A DNA stretch of 42,308 nt from an uncultured Oscillospiraceae bacterium (GCA_947630785.1 CANRIW010000016.1:1-42308); one strand, 5' to 3'. Numbered from the stretch's first letter, positions 15,340 to 24,320 are shown. Notes: a model not told the origin generated them from the sequence alone. Numbers and translations are program-made.

Positions 15340-15897
15340 ATGATCTACATTCTGCTGGGCGCCGGCTTTGAGGAAGCTGAGGCCCTGGTCACCGCCGATG
15401 TGCTCCGCCGGGCGGACCTGCCTGTGACCCTGACCGGGGTGGAGGGGCGCACCGTTACCGGAAGCCACGGCATCACCGTCCAGGCGGACCTGCCGGCCGC
15501 GGCGGTCACCCTGGCTCCAAACGATATGCTTGTCCTCCCGGGCGGCCTGGGCGGAGTCTCCGCCATGGAGCACAGCCCCGCCGCCATGAAACTGATCCGC
15601 CAGGCGATGGGCGACCCCCAGCTCTGGCTGGCCGCCATCTGTGCCGCCCCTACACTGCTGGCAAGGGCGGGCCTGCTGTCTCCCGGCGTCCACGCGGTGT
15701 GCTATCCCGGCATGGAGGGCGAGCTCACCGCCTCCGGCGCCGTCCCAGTGATGGACCGGCCGGTGGTGGCGGAGGGCCGACTCATCACCGGCCGGGGCCC
15801 TGGCTCCGCGTTCGACTTCGGCCTGGCCATCGTGGAGATTTTGGCCGGCACCGCGAAAGCCGACCAGGTCCGTGCCGCCATCCATTACGGGGAGTGA
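15340..15897 (+). CDS. DJ-1/PfpI (ThiJ) family protein
   Basis: A 185-residue class I glutamine-amidotransferase-like fold. The N-terminal GAGFEEAEAL carries the conserved Glu, LVLPGG precedes the middle helix, and the nucleophile elbow AAICAAPTLLARAGLL holds Cys101. The C-terminal GRGPGSAFDFGLAIVE is the family signature. Members include deglycases, glyoxalases and stress proteins; the exact reaction is unknown. I chose ATG 15340, spaced from GAAAGGA at 15322-15328; the GTG at 15331 overlapping the tagA stop is too near that site. It is likely co-transcribed with tagA. Confidence 0.88.
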   Translation: MIYILLGAGFEEAEALVTADVLRRADLPVTLTGVEGRTVTGSHGITVQADLPAAAVTLAPNDMLVLPGGLGGVSAMEHSPAAMKLIRQAMGDPQLWLAAICAAPTLLARAGLLSPGVHAVCYPGMEGELTASGAVPVMDRPVVAEGRLITGRGPGSAFDFGLAIVEILAGTAKADQVRAAIHYGE

Positions 15898-15977
15898 CCG
15901 CCTGGGGAGGCCCGTCCCTCTCCCGCGGAGGACAGGGGGCGGAGAAGCCCCGCTCCCCCGCCCCTGCCAAAGTACGT

Positions 15978-16139
15978 TCAACAGCCGCAGCCGTCGTTGC
16001 AGCCGCAGCTGTTGCCGCAGCTGTTGCCGCAGCTATTGCCGCAGCCGCTGCCGCCGTTGCAGCAGCAGCACAGGATGAGGATCAGGATGATGATCCACCA
16101 GCAGCCCCCGCCGAAACCACCATTGTTACCACAACACAT
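15978..16139 (-). CDS. 53-aa Cys/Gly-rich membrane peptide with GNSC repeats
   Basis: A minus-strand ATG at 16139 is preceded by GTGAGGTG at good spacing and opens a 53-codon frame ending at 15978. The product has a MCCGNNGGFGGGCWW head, one hydrophobic segment of Ile/Leu (about residues 14-27) ending in four Cys, and a tail of three G-N-S-C-type repeats closing in CGCNDGCGC; 15 of 53 residues are Cys. It resembles small sporulation proteins of the YjcZ kind in layout (Gly-rich ends, one membrane helix) but is far richer in Cys. It lies antisense to nothing else credible. Coding is supported by ribosome site, coherent composition and framing of the repeat. Confidence 0.62.
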   Translation of the reverse strand: MCCGNNGGFGGGCWWIIILILILCCCCNGGSGCGNSCGNSCGNSCGCNDGCGC

Positions 16140-16165
16140 GATTTTGTCACCTCACATAAAATGTC

Positions 16166-16182
16166 CCGGTCCCAGGGACCGG
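16166..16182. promoter_or_regulatory. Perfect 17-bp palindrome upstream of the Cys-rich peptide
   Basis: CCGGTCCC-A-GGGACCGG at 16166-16182, 27 bases ahead of the minus-strand ATG at 16139 and 131 bases before mltG. It could be an operator or a leader hairpin for either gene. Confidence 0.35.
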
Positions 16183-16312
16183 CTCAGACGCCGCGCCGGC
16201 TGAGCGCTTGCTGCTGCGGCGCCGGAGCCGGGCTCCGTTCCCGTTTCCAGGTCATACTATGCGGTGCGTCCGATGCCGGTGACACGCCGCCCCCCATAAA
16301 GGAGTGAACCCC

Positions 16313-17527
16313 ATGGCAGATAACAACCGTGCCCGTTCCCAGCGTTCCAGCCAGGAGCCCGAGGGGCGGCGCACCTCCACCCGCCGACGGTCCCGCCAGG
16401 TGAAACACAGCGGCGGCGCCAAGATCGCCGGAGCCCTGCTGTATGTGCTGGTAGTCATCGGCCTTGCCGGCATCATCGCCACCATGGGCTGGATCTGGGC
16501 CTGCGACCTGCTGGGGCTCAACAAGGAATATGCCTCCGTCATCATCTCCGTGCCCGAGTCCTCCATGGTGGAAGTAAAGGAGACGGATGACGACGGCAAG
16601 CCTGTCACCTCCACCCGGGCGGATATGACCGCCATCGTGGATCAGCTGGAGGACGAGGGCCTGATCCAGTACAAATGGCTGTTCAAACTCTACGCCTGGT
16701 TCTCTCACGCCGACCGGAAGATCGTCCCCGGCACCTATGAGTTGAATACCGAGATGGATTACCGGGCCCTGGTGGTCAATATGAGCTCGTCCTCCTCCAC
16801 CCGGCAGACGGTGGACGTCACCATCCCGGAGGGCTACAGCATCGATCAGGTCTTCGCTCTGCTGGAGAATCGGGGGGTTTGCAGTGTGGACAGGCTCCAG
16901 GAGATGGCCGCCACCCACGACTATGCCTTTGAATGGCTCCAGGGGCACGAACCCCTGGGGGACTATCACCGGCTGGAGGGCTATCTGTTCCCCGACACCT
17001 ACACCTTCTATATGGGCGAGGACCCGCTGTACGTCATCAATAAGATGCTGGTGCAGTTCCACCTGAAGATGGAGGATTATTTCAGCAGCTTCACCGAGGA
17101 GAGCGCCTATTCCCTCCATGATATCGTCACCATCGCCTCCCTCATCGAGAAGGAGACCGACGGCAAGGACTATGGCAAGATCTCCTCCGTCATCCGCAAC
17201 CGTCTGGAGAATCTGAACGCCGAGACGGTGGGCTATCTTCAGATCGACGCCACCCTGGTCTATATCAACGGCGGCAGACAGCCCACGGAGGAGGACAAGC
17301 TCATCGACTCCCCCTATAACACCTATATGTATCAGGGCCTGCCCATCGGGCCCATCTCCAATCCCGGCATGGAATCCTTGAAGGCCGCCATGGACCCGGA
17401 GAACACCAACTACTATTATTATGTGCTTGACCCCGCCCTCGGTGAGCACGGCGAGCACGTCTTTGCCCGCACTCTTGCCGAGCACCAGGCCAACATCGAT
17501 CGGATCAACCGTGAATCCGGGAACTAA
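16313..17527 (+). CDS. mltG: Endolytic transglycosylase MltG
   Basis: Membrane-anchored lytic transglycosylase that cuts nascent peptidoglycan strands and sets glycan length. 404 residues from ATG 16313, chosen for AAAGGAG at 16298-16304. A basic cytoplasmic head (residues 1-34, many Arg) precedes one membrane helix (about 36-64), a LysM-like region, then the YceG catalytic domain with EGYLFPDTYTF and the catalytic Glu in IASLIEKETDG. SVIRNRL and the C-terminal YYYYVLDP segment are family marks. The 3' end overlaps the U32 gene by 17 bases, indicating coupling. Confidence 0.94.
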   Translation: MADNNRARSQRSSQEPEGRRTSTRRRSRQVKHSGGAKIAGALLYVLVVIGLAGIIATMGWIWACDLLGLNKEYASVIISVPESSMVEVKETDDDGKPVTSTRADMTAIVDQLEDEGLIQYKWLFKLYAWFSHADRKIVPGTYELNTEMDYRALVVNMSSSSSTRQTVDVTIPEGYSIDQVFALLENRGVCSVDRLQEMAATHDYAFEWLQGHEPLGDYHRLEGYLFPDTYTFYMGEDPLYVINKMLVQFHLKMEDYFSSFTEESAYSLHDIVTIASLIEKETDGKDYGKISSVIRNRLENLNAETVGYLQIDATLVYINGGRQPTEEDKLIDSPYNTYMYQGLPIGPISNPGMESLKAAMDPENTNYYYYVLDPALGEHGEHVFARTLAEHQANIDRINRESGN

Positions 17528-18731
17528 GCCGGAACTGCTGGCCCCGGCGGGGGACATGGAGCGGCTGGAGATGGCCCTGGCCTACGGGGCGGACGCGGTC
17601 TATCTGGCGGGCCCCGCCTTTGGGATGCGGGCCTTCGCCGGCAACTTCTCGGAGGAGGAGCTGCCCCGGGCCGTGGAGCTGGCCCACCGCTATGGGGCCA
17701 GGGTCCACGTGACCTGCAACACCATGGCCCGGAACAGCGAGATCGAAAAACTCCCCGCATGGCTGGAGTTGCTGGACGGGGCCGGGGCGGACGCGGTCAT
17801 CGCCGGGGACGGGGCGGTGCTGTCCCTGTGTAAACGCCACGCCCCCCGGCTCCAGGTCCATATGTCCACCCAGACCGGCATCACCAACTACGAGATGGCC
17901 CGGTTCTGGCATGAGCAGGGGGCCAGCCGGGTGATCCTGGCCCGGGAACTCCATCTGGACGAGGTGGCCGAGCTCTGCGCCAGGGCCCCAAGGGGGCTGG
18001 AGGTGGAGGGCTTCGTCCACGGGGCCATATGCGTCAGCTATTCGGGCCGGTGCCTTCTGTCCAACTACATGACCGGGCGGGACGCCACCAGGGGGGCCTG
18101 TGCCCAGCCCTGCCGTTACAAATACGCCCTCATGGAGGAGAAGCGCCCCGGCGAGTACTTCCCCGTGTACGAGGAGAACAACGAGACCTTCATCCTCAAC
18201 AGCCGGGACATGTGCATGATCGACCACATCCCGGAACTGATGGCCGCCGGCCTCCGCTCGCTGAAGATCGAGGGGCGGGCCAAGAGCGCCTACTACGCCG
18301 GCATGACCACCGCCGCCTACCGCCACGCCATCGACGCGGCGGGGGAGGGGAGACCTCTGGACCCGGTGTGGCGCTCCGAGGTGGACAAGGTGAGCCACCG
18401 GCCCTACTCCACCGGCTTCTGGTTCGGCCAGCCGGGGCAGTACACCGGCGACGCCCGGTACATCCGGGACTGGCAGGTGCTGGCCATGGTGGTCAGCTGC
18501 GCCCCCGACGGGGAGGCCCTGCTGTCCCTGCGGAACAAATTCGCCGCCGGGGACGAAGTGGAGATCGTGGGCCCGGATGTGGCCGCGATCCCCTTTACCG
18601 CCCCCATGCCTGTCACCGGGGACGGCGTCACGGTCCGGGAGGTCAGGACCCCGCAGACCCTGTTCCGCCTGAAGCTCCCCCGGCAGATGCCGCCCTTGTC
18701 GGTGCTGCGGGCCTGCCGCCCCAGCTCGTAA
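17511..18731 (+). CDS. U32 family peptidase-like protein (TrhP-type)
   Basis: U32 proteins are annotated as peptidases, but several (TrhP, RlhA) are prephenate-dependent RNA hydroxylation enzymes. The 406-residue product starts KPELLAPAGDMERLEMALAYGADAVYL, the standard N-terminus. The U32 signature region EGFVHGAICVSYSGRCLLSN is followed by GACAQPCRYKY, giving the cysteines of the family's iron-sulfur site. RSLKIEGRAKSAYY and the C-terminal beta-barrel region follow. GTG 17511 lies inside mltG; there is no better start and the upstream open frame has no similarity. Placement after mltG is common in Clostridia. A clear terminator follows. Confidence 0.9.
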   Translation: MNPGTKPELLAPAGDMERLEMALAYGADAVYLAGPAFGMRAFAGNFSEEELPRAVELAHRYGARVHVTCNTMARNSEIEKLPAWLELLDGAGADAVIAGDGAVLSLCKRHAPRLQVHMSTQTGITNYEMARFWHEQGASRVILARELHLDEVAELCARAPRGLEVEGFVHGAICVSYSGRCLLSNYMTGRDATRGACAQPCRYKYALMEEKRPGEYFPVYEENNETFILNSRDMCMIDHIPELMAAGLRSLKIEGRAKSAYYAGMTTAAYRHAIDAAGEGRPLDPVWRSEVDKVSHRPYSTGFWFGQPGQYTGDARYIRDWQVLAMVVSCAPDGEALLSLRNKFAAGDEVEIVGPDVAAIPFTAPMPVTGDGVTVREVRTPQTLFRLKLPRQMPPLSVLRACRPSS

Positions 18732-18735
18732 AAAT

Positions 18736-18763
18736 GAGAAAGCCGCCCGCGGGCGGTTTTCTT
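18736..18763 (+). terminator. Rho-independent terminator after the U32 gene
   Basis: AGAAAG-CCGCCC-GC-GGGCGG-TTTTCTT: GC palindrome at 18743-18756 followed by a T-rich run. Confidence 0.9.
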
Positions 18764-18860
18764 GTATCCGCTGCTGTCATAGGGGACAGGCGGAAGGTAC
18801 TATGATAAAAGCATATCTCCCTGTTTCACATGAAATATACGTTCTATGACGGAGGGTTCT

Positions 18861-19985
18861 ATGGACGAGACGACCCAAAGCCGACAATCGAAAGGCGCCT
18901 TCGCCGGATGGGTGGGGGTGGGGGCCAATCTGGCCCTGTTCGCCGTCAAGCTGATCGCCGGTCTGCTCACCGGGGCGGTGTCGGTCACCGCCGACGCCTT
19001 CAACAATCTGTCCGACGCCGCCGGCTCCCTGGTGACCCTGATCGGTTTCCGGCTGTCCGCCCAGCGGGCGGACGAGGAGCACCCCTTCGGCCATGGCCGG
19101 ATGGAGTATCTGGCGGGGCTTGGGGTGTCCCTGCTCATCCTGCTGGTAGGGGTGGAGCTGGCAAGGGACGCGATCCTCCAGATCATCCGCCCGGAGCAGG
19201 CCGCCCTCACCGTCCCGGCGGCGGTCATCCTGCTGCTGGCCATCCTGGCCAAAGCGGCCCTGTCGGGATTCGACAGACACTGGGCCAAAAAGCTCGGCTC
19301 TCCCGCTCTGGACGCCGCGGCCGCCGACGCCATGGGGGATGTGCTGGCCACCTCCGCGGTGCTGGCCGGTCTGGCCCTGACGCCGGTGTTCGGCCCCCGG
19401 GTGGATGGGGTGCTGGGACTGGTGGTAGCCCTTCTCATCCTCCGCTCCGGCTGGACGGCGGCCAAGGGGACCATAAGCCCCCTGCTGGGGGAGCCGCCCG
19501 ATCCCTCCGTCGTGGCGGAGGTGGAGTCTCTCATCCTCTCTCACGGGGAGGTCCTGGGAGTCCACGACCTCATCATACACGACTACGGCCCCGGTCGCCG
19601 GATGATGTCGGTCCACGCGGAGGTGCCGGAGGACTCCTCCCTGGCGGCCATCCACAGGGTGATCGATCACATAGAGCGGGAACTGAAGGAGCGGTTCGGC
19701 CTGGACGCCGTGATCCACATGGACCCGGTGGGAGCGGACGGCCCCCAGCTCCGCCGGCTGCGGGCATTGGCGGAGGAGGCCGCCAGGGAGCTGCACCCCG
19801 CCGCCACCGTCCACGACCTTCGCTGCGACGGCGACGACTCCATGGACCTGCGGTTCGACGTGGTGATACCCTATGCGGCGGAGCTCACCGACGAGGAGAT
19901 CAGGGCCGCTCTCACCGAAAAACTGAAGGAGAAGGAGCCCCGCTGCCGGCCGGACATCGGGGTGGACCGGTCCTATGTGCTGTAG
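18861..19985 (+). CDS. Cation diffusion facilitator (CDF) family transporter
   Basis: Exports divalent metals (Zn, Mn, Fe or Co) in exchange for protons. The 374-residue protein has six hydrophobic segments in the first 200 residues and a cytoplasmic C-terminal domain. Metal-site motifs: TADAFNNLSDAAGS in helix 2, HPFGHGRMEYLAGL after helix 2, and AAADAMGDVLATSAV in helix 5. In MntE/ZitB types the same positions carry D/N/H residues; the Asn-Asp pattern here does not settle the metal. The C-terminal part has VHDLIIHDYGPGRRMMSVHAEV. ATG 18861 is chosen for GGAGGG at 18851-18856 (short 4-base gap); ATG 18846 has no ribosome site. It is monocistronic, with a TATGAT -10 candidate near 18801. Confidence 0.9.
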   Translation: MDETTQSRQSKGAFAGWVGVGANLALFAVKLIAGLLTGAVSVTADAFNNLSDAAGSLVTLIGFRLSAQRADEEHPFGHGRMEYLAGLGVSLLILLVGVELARDAILQIIRPEQAALTVPAAVILLLAILAKAALSGFDRHWAKKLGSPALDAAAADAMGDVLATSAVLAGLALTPVFGPRVDGVLGLVVALLILRSGWTAAKGTISPLLGEPPDPSVVAEVESLILSHGEVLGVHDLIIHDYGPGRRMMSVHAEVPEDSSLAAIHRVIDHIERELKERFGLDAVIHMDPVGADGPQLRRLRALAEEAARELHPAATVHDLRCDGDDSMDLRFDVVIPYAAELTDEEIRAALTEKLKEKEPRCRPDIGVDRSYVL

Positions 19986-20051
19986 GCCCCGCTCAATTTA
20001 CAATTTCTCCAACAATTCTGCCCCCGTCTGCCGTATAATGTCCTTGCGGTC

Positions 20052-20080
20052 TTGCGAAGGCCGCGAGAATCAGGTATAAT
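20052..20080 (+). promoter_or_regulatory. Promoter of the two-component operon, with overlapping 8-bp dyad
   Basis: TTGCGA at 20052-20057, 17-base spacer, TATAAT at 20075-20080. An inverted repeat GCGGTCTT/AAGGCCGC (20046-20064, 3-nt loop, one wobble) is centred on the -35. A second TATAAT at 20034-20039 has no good -35. Confidence 0.6.
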
Positions 20081-20119
20081 ATCTCCACATTCAATTTTAC
20101 CGAGGAGAGGGTGTCATCC

Positions 20120-20818
20120 ATGCCCAAAAAGATTTTGGTCGTCGAGGACGACAAGAATATCGCCGATCTGATCCGCCTCTATATGGAAAAGGAGGGGATG
20201 GAGTGCCAGACCGCCGGCAACGGCGTGGAGGGCCTGGAGAAGTTCCAGTCCTTCCAGCCCGATCTGGTGCTGCTGGACATCATGCTGCCCGGCATGGACG
20301 GCTGGGCGGTGTGCCGGAAGATCCGGGAGACCTCCAAGACCCCCATCATCATGCTCACTGCCAAGGGCGAGTTGGAGGACAAGGTCAACGGCCTGGAGAT
20401 GGGGGCGGACGACTACATCACCAAGCCCTTTGAGACCAAGGAACTGCTGGCCCGGGTCCACGCCGTCCTCCGCCGCACGGGCGGCGAGGAGGAGACCGCC
20501 GGCCGCCGCCTGGTGTTCGACAAGCCCAAGTCCCTGGTCATCGATCTGGACTCCTATGAACTGGTGGTGGACGGCAGGCGGGTGGACACGCCCCCCAAGG
20601 AGCTGGAGCTGCTGTTCCACCTGGCCTCCTCCCCCAACCGGGTGTTCACCCGGAATCAGCTGCTGGATGAGGTGTGGGGTTTCGACTACTTCGGCGACTC
20701 CCGCACGGTGGATGTACACATCAAGCGCCTGCGGGAGAAGATCGAGGACGACCCCGCCAACCCCGAGCTGCTGCTGACTGTGTGGGGCGTAGGTTATAAG
20801 TTCAAGGTGACCGGCTGA
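20120..20818 (+). CDS. OmpR/PhoB family response regulator
   Basis: Transcription factor activated by phosphorylation. The receiver domain (residues 1-118) has acidic D10/D11, phospho-acceptor D53 in LLLDIMLPGMDG, Thr in MLTAKGE and Lys in YITKPFE. The winged-helix domain follows (about 133-230) with the LLDEVWGFDYFGDSRTVDVHIKRLREKI recognition region. ATG 20120 is spaced from AGGAGAGG at 20103-20110 better than GTG 20111. The stop overlaps the kinase ATG (ATGA), making a coupled pair. The regulated genes may include the downstream protease. Confidence 0.95.
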   Translation: MPKKILVVEDDKNIADLIRLYMEKEGMECQTAGNGVEGLEKFQSFQPDLVLLDIMLPGMDGWAVCRKIRETSKTPIIMLTAKGELEDKVNGLEMGADDYITKPFETKELLARVHAVLRRTGGEEETAGRRLVFDKPKSLVIDLDSYELVVDGRRVDTPPKELELLFHLASSPNRVFTRNQLLDEVWGFDYFGDSRTVDVHIKRLREKIEDDPANPELLLTVWGVGYKFKVTG

Positions 20819-22236
20819 TGAAGACCATGTACGGACGGCAGTTCGCCGCCATGGCGAGCATGGTGCTGCTGTCCTTCCTTATGCTGGGCGTCTCCTTCGC
20901 CACTCTGAGCTATCAGTACGCCATCCGGGAGCAGGAGCAGGCTCTGGAGCGCAACGCCGGGTACATCGCCGCCTTCACCTCCAACTATGTGAGCGCCTAC
21001 GGCGGCACCAGCTGGCAGAGCAAGGAGTTCCAGGGCTACCTGTCCACCGTGGCCCAGGTGGGCGGCTCCCACATCATGATCTGCGACAACTCCGGCCTGG
21101 TGCTGTATGCCACCAGCGGCCAGCAGGAGCTGGCCGGTCTGGAGGACCGTGTCCTTGCCGCCGCCCTGGTCGACCGGGTAAAGAACGGCTCCTACGCCGG
21201 GATGACCAATCTGGACGGATTGTACGCCGAGGCCCGCTATCTGGTGGGCCTGCCCATCACCAGCGGCGGGCATTTACAGGGCCTGGTGATGGTGTCCAGC
21301 GACGCGTCCTCTATCAGCGGGATGTGGCGGGAACTGGCGGGCATCTTTCTGGTCACGGCTGTGGCGGTGGTGCTCATCGCCGCCATCCTCTGCTCCTTCA
21401 CCAGCATGCGCCAGTCCAAGCCCATCAAGGAGATCGCCGCCGCCGCCCGGCAGTTCGGCCTGGGGCAGCTGGACGTGCGGGTGGACGTGGGCAAGCGCCG
21501 GGACGAGGTGGGCGAGCTGGCCGAGGCATTCAACTCCATGGCCGACTCCCTCTCCCGCAGCGAGCAGCGCCGCAGCGAATTCATCGCCAATGTGTCCCAC
21601 GAGTTGAAAACCCCCATGACCACCATTGCCGGCTTCGCCGACGGTATCCTGGACGGCACCATCCCTCCGGAGAAGGAGCGGGAGTATCTCCAGATCATCT
21701 CCTCCGAGACCCGCCGGCTGTCCCGGCTGGTGCGCTCCATGCTGGACCTGTCCCGGCTCCAGTCCGACGAGCGGGCCGCCCAGCAGCAGTTCGACATCTC
21801 GGAGACTCTGGTCCGCACCCTCATCACCCTGGAGAGCAAGGTGGACGCCGCCCGGCTCCAGGTGGATATGCAGCTCCCCGAGGAGCCGGTGCCCGTCTGG
21901 GGCGACCAGGACGCCATCACCCAGGTGTGCTACAACCTGCTGGACAACGCCATCAAGTTCTCCAAAAACGGAGGCACCCTGGGAGTGTCGGTGGTGGCCA
22001 AGGGGCCTAAGGCCACCATCACCATCAGCAACCAGGGGGACACCATTCCTCCGGAGGAGCTGGCCCTCATCTTCGACCGGTTCCACAAGACCGACCACTC
22101 CCGCAGCGTGGATCGTGACGGGGTGGGTCTGGGGCTCTATATCGTCAAGACCATCCTCAACAGCCACAAGGAGAACATCACCTGCACCAGCGAGGACGGC
22201 CTCACCAAATTCGTATTCACCCTGACCAGAGCATAA
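20818..22236 (+). CDS. Membrane sensor histidine kinase
   Basis: Partner kinase of the preceding regulator, 472 residues. Membrane helix 1 (about 10-32), an extracytoplasmic sensor of about 140 residues, helix 2 (about 172-195), HAMP linker (196-248), dimerization helix with phospho-acceptor His261 in NVSHELKTPMTTIAGF, N-box NLLDNAIKFS and G-box DRDGVGLGLYIVKTI. The architecture is the PhoR/ResE type. The ligand is not evident. An HtrA-type protease follows 23 bases later, which suggests an envelope-stress or secretion role for the system (inference). Confidence 0.95.
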   Translation: MKTMYGRQFAAMASMVLLSFLMLGVSFATLSYQYAIREQEQALERNAGYIAAFTSNYVSAYGGTSWQSKEFQGYLSTVAQVGGSHIMICDNSGLVLYATSGQQELAGLEDRVLAAALVDRVKNGSYAGMTNLDGLYAEARYLVGLPITSGGHLQGLVMVSSDASSISGMWRELAGIFLVTAVAVVLIAAILCSFTSMRQSKPIKEIAAAARQFGLGQLDVRVDVGKRRDEVGELAEAFNSMADSLSRSEQRRSEFIANVSHELKTPMTTIAGFADGILDGTIPPEKEREYLQIISSETRRLSRLVRSMLDLSRLQSDERAAQQQFDISETLVRTLITLESKVDAARLQVDMQLPEEPVPVWGDQDAITQVCYNLLDNAIKFSKNGGTLGVSVVAKGPKATITISNQGDTIPPEELALIFDRFHKTDHSRSVDRDGVGLGLYIVKTILNSHKENITCTSEDGLTKFVFTLTRA

Positions 22237-22259
22237 AACGCCGAAAAGGAGGGATCTCC

Positions 22260-23483
22260 ATGGACAACTATCTGTCCCACCGCTGGCCGGCGGCCGCAGA
22301 GGGCTCCCTGCCCATGCCGCCCAAGCCCCGCAGGTCCCGGTGGAACGTGTTCCAGGTGATCCTGCTGGTCACCGGCATCCTGGCCCTTGTCGCCATGCTG
22401 ATGCTCATCGGCTTCCTCGCCATCCGCCTCGTCCTGTTGACACAGATCGCCGCCGACCCGCGCCCGGCGCCCGGCGCCACGAACCAACCCGTTTACAGCG
22501 GGCAGCCCACCGGCTGGACGCCGGAGGACCTCCCCTGGGGCGGCCCCGATCCGGCGGTCCAGCTGTCCCTGGTCCCCTCCGCTGGGGAGGCGCGGCCCGC
22601 GCCGGACATCTATGAGAGGACGCTGCCGGGGGTGGTGTCCGTTACCGCCACACTGCGGGGCGGCTACAGCACCGGCACCGGTTTCCTGGTGGAGAGCTCC
22701 GGCTACCTGCTCACCAACTATCACATCATCGATAAGGGCATCGCCCTGGAGGTCATGCTGCTGTCCGACAGATCCGTCTATCCCGCCCAGGTGATCGGCT
22801 TTGACGAGGAGTTTGACCTGGCGGTGCTGAAGATCGAAGGCTATGACCTGCCCACCCTCCCCCTGGGAGACTCGGACGCCCTCTCGGTGGGCGACCAGGT
22901 ATACGCCATCGGCAACCCCATGGGGGATCTGTACGGCTCCATGACCGAGGGCATCGTGTCCGCTCTGGGCCGGGAGGGACACAAAGTTCCCGACGGACTG
23001 GGCATGATCCAGACCTCCGCCGCTCTGAACAGCGGCAACTCCGGCGGCCCCCTGCTGAACGACAGGGGCCAGGTGGTGGGCATCACCTCCGCCAAGATTA
23101 CCGGCATGGAGAACGACACCGTTATCGAGGGGCTGGGGCTGGCCATCCCCATGACCGACCTGCTCCCCTTTGTCAACCACATCCTGGCCGCCGGGGAGAG
23201 CTGGCGGCCCGCCATCGGCATTTCCTGCACCGTCGCCACGCTGGACGGTAAAACGGGTATTCTGGTGAAGGAGATCACTGCGGATACCGCCTATGAGGCC
23301 GGTCTCCGGCCGAACGATCTGATCTTGGCCGCCGGCGGGCAGGATACCCCTACTCTGGCCTCTCTGCGCCGGGTGCTGTATACCACCGGAGTGGGTGAGA
23401 CCGTGACCTGCACCGTCCTCCGGGACGGAGAGGAGCTGGAGGTCACCCTTGCCCTCATCGACACCCTAGGGCAGACGCCATGA
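22260..23483 (+). CDS. HtrA/DegP-type membrane-anchored serine protease (S1C) with PDZ domain
   Basis: Quality-control protease acting outside the membrane. 407 residues from ATG 22260 after AAAAGGAGGG. A short cytoplasmic head, one membrane helix (about 29-61), a Pro-rich linker, then the trypsin fold with triad His155 (LTNYHIIDKG), Asp186 (DEEFDLAVLKI) and Ser261 (NSGNSGGPLL). One C-terminal PDZ domain (about 315-400; AGLRPNDLILAAGGQDT). It sits directly behind a two-component pair, a common arrangement for stress-induced HtrA genes. Its stop overlaps the birA start. Confidence 0.93.
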   Translation: MDNYLSHRWPAAAEGSLPMPPKPRRSRWNVFQVILLVTGILALVAMLMLIGFLAIRLVLLTQIAADPRPAPGATNQPVYSGQPTGWTPEDLPWGGPDPAVQLSLVPSAGEARPAPDIYERTLPGVVSVTATLRGGYSTGTGFLVESSGYLLTNYHIIDKGIALEVMLLSDRSVYPAQVIGFDEEFDLAVLKIEGYDLPTLPLGDSDALSVGDQVYAIGNPMGDLYGSMTEGIVSALGREGHKVPDGLGMIQTSAALNSGNSGGPLLNDRGQVVGITSAKITGMENDTVIEGLGLAIPMTDLLPFVNHILAAGESWRPAIGISCTVATLDGKTGILVKEITADTAYEAGLRPNDLILAAGGQDTPTLASLRRVLYTTGVGETVTCTVLRDGEELEVTLALIDTLGQTP

Positions 23484-24295
23484 CCGACCTGGAGCGCATA
23501 CCGCCCATCCTCTCCGCCCCCTGGCTCAACGCCGCGATCCCGGCGGACAGCCTGTTCGCGGGAAAGGTCGTCGTGGAGGACAGGGTGGACTCCACCAACA
23601 CCCGGCTGAAGGCCCTGGCCGGCGGCGGCGCCCCGGCGGGCACCGTCCTTCTGGCCCTGGAGCAGACCGCCGGCCGGGGCACCCACGGGCGCTCCTTCCG
23701 ATCCCCCAGAGGAGAGGGGCTCTATCTGTCGGTGCTGCTACGGCCAAGCGCCGCCGTCGAAGACCTGCTCACCCTCACCGGCTGGGCGGCCGTGGCTGTC
23801 CGGGAGGCCGTCGAGAGGGCCAGCGGCGCCTCTGCGGAGATCAAATGGCTCAACGACATCTATCTCAATGGCCGCAAGCTGGTGGGCATCCTGGCCGAGC
23901 TGGCCCCGCTGGACGGGCGCGGGGAGGCCCCCTGGGCGGTGATCGGCATGGGGGTCAACCTGACTCAGACCGCGGACACCTTCCGGGCCCAGGGGCTGGA
24001 GGACATCGCCGTCTCCCTGGCCCAGGCGGGATACCCCGTGAACCCCAACGTCCTGACCCTGGCCCTGCTGGAGAGGCTGGACGCCCTGGCGCGGGAGTTT
24101 CCCGCCTGCCGGGAGGACTGGTTGGAGCGCTACCGGGCCCGCTGCCTCACTCCCGGACGGCGGGTGTCCTTCGAGCGGGACGGAACGCTCCGCACCGGCA
24201 CAGCCAGGAAGATCGACGGCCGCTTTGCCCTGCTGGTGGACGGGGACGACGGAACGGGCTATGCCGTCTCCTCCGGGACGGTAAAAATGCTGTAA
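23480..24295 (+). CDS. birA: Biotin--[acetyl-CoA-carboxylase] ligase, short form
   Basis: Attaches biotin to carboxylase carrier domains through biotinyl-5'-AMP. The 271-residue protein lacks the N-terminal DNA-binding domain of regulatory BirA, so it is a class I ligase. Visible: VDSTNTRLKALA, the adenylate loop GRGTHGRSFRSP, KWLNDIYLNGRKLVGIL with the catalytic Lys region, GMGVNL, and the small C-terminal SH3-like domain. ATG 23480 overlaps the protease stop (ATGA). It ends the plus-strand run and is followed by two hairpins. Confidence 0.93.
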   Translation: MTDLERIPPILSAPWLNAAIPADSLFAGKVVVEDRVDSTNTRLKALAGGGAPAGTVLLALEQTAGRGTHGRSFRSPRGEGLYLSVLLRPSAAVEDLLTLTGWAAVAVREAVERASGASAEIKWLNDIYLNGRKLVGILAELAPLDGRGEAPWAVIGMGVNLTQTADTFRAQGLEDIAVSLAQAGYPVNPNVLTLALLERLDALAREFPACREDWLERYRARCLTPGRRVSFERDGTLRTGTARKIDGRFALLVDGDDGTGYAVSSGTVKML

Positions 24296-24320
24296 AAGAA
24301 AAAGCGCAATCACCATTCAA

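Noticed and set aside
15699-16307. 202-aa plus-strand frame with Ala/Val repeats
   Set aside because: It is a shifted frame of the DJ-1 gene continuing through the antisense of the Cys-rich peptide; the minus-strand peptide has the better ribosome site and composition.
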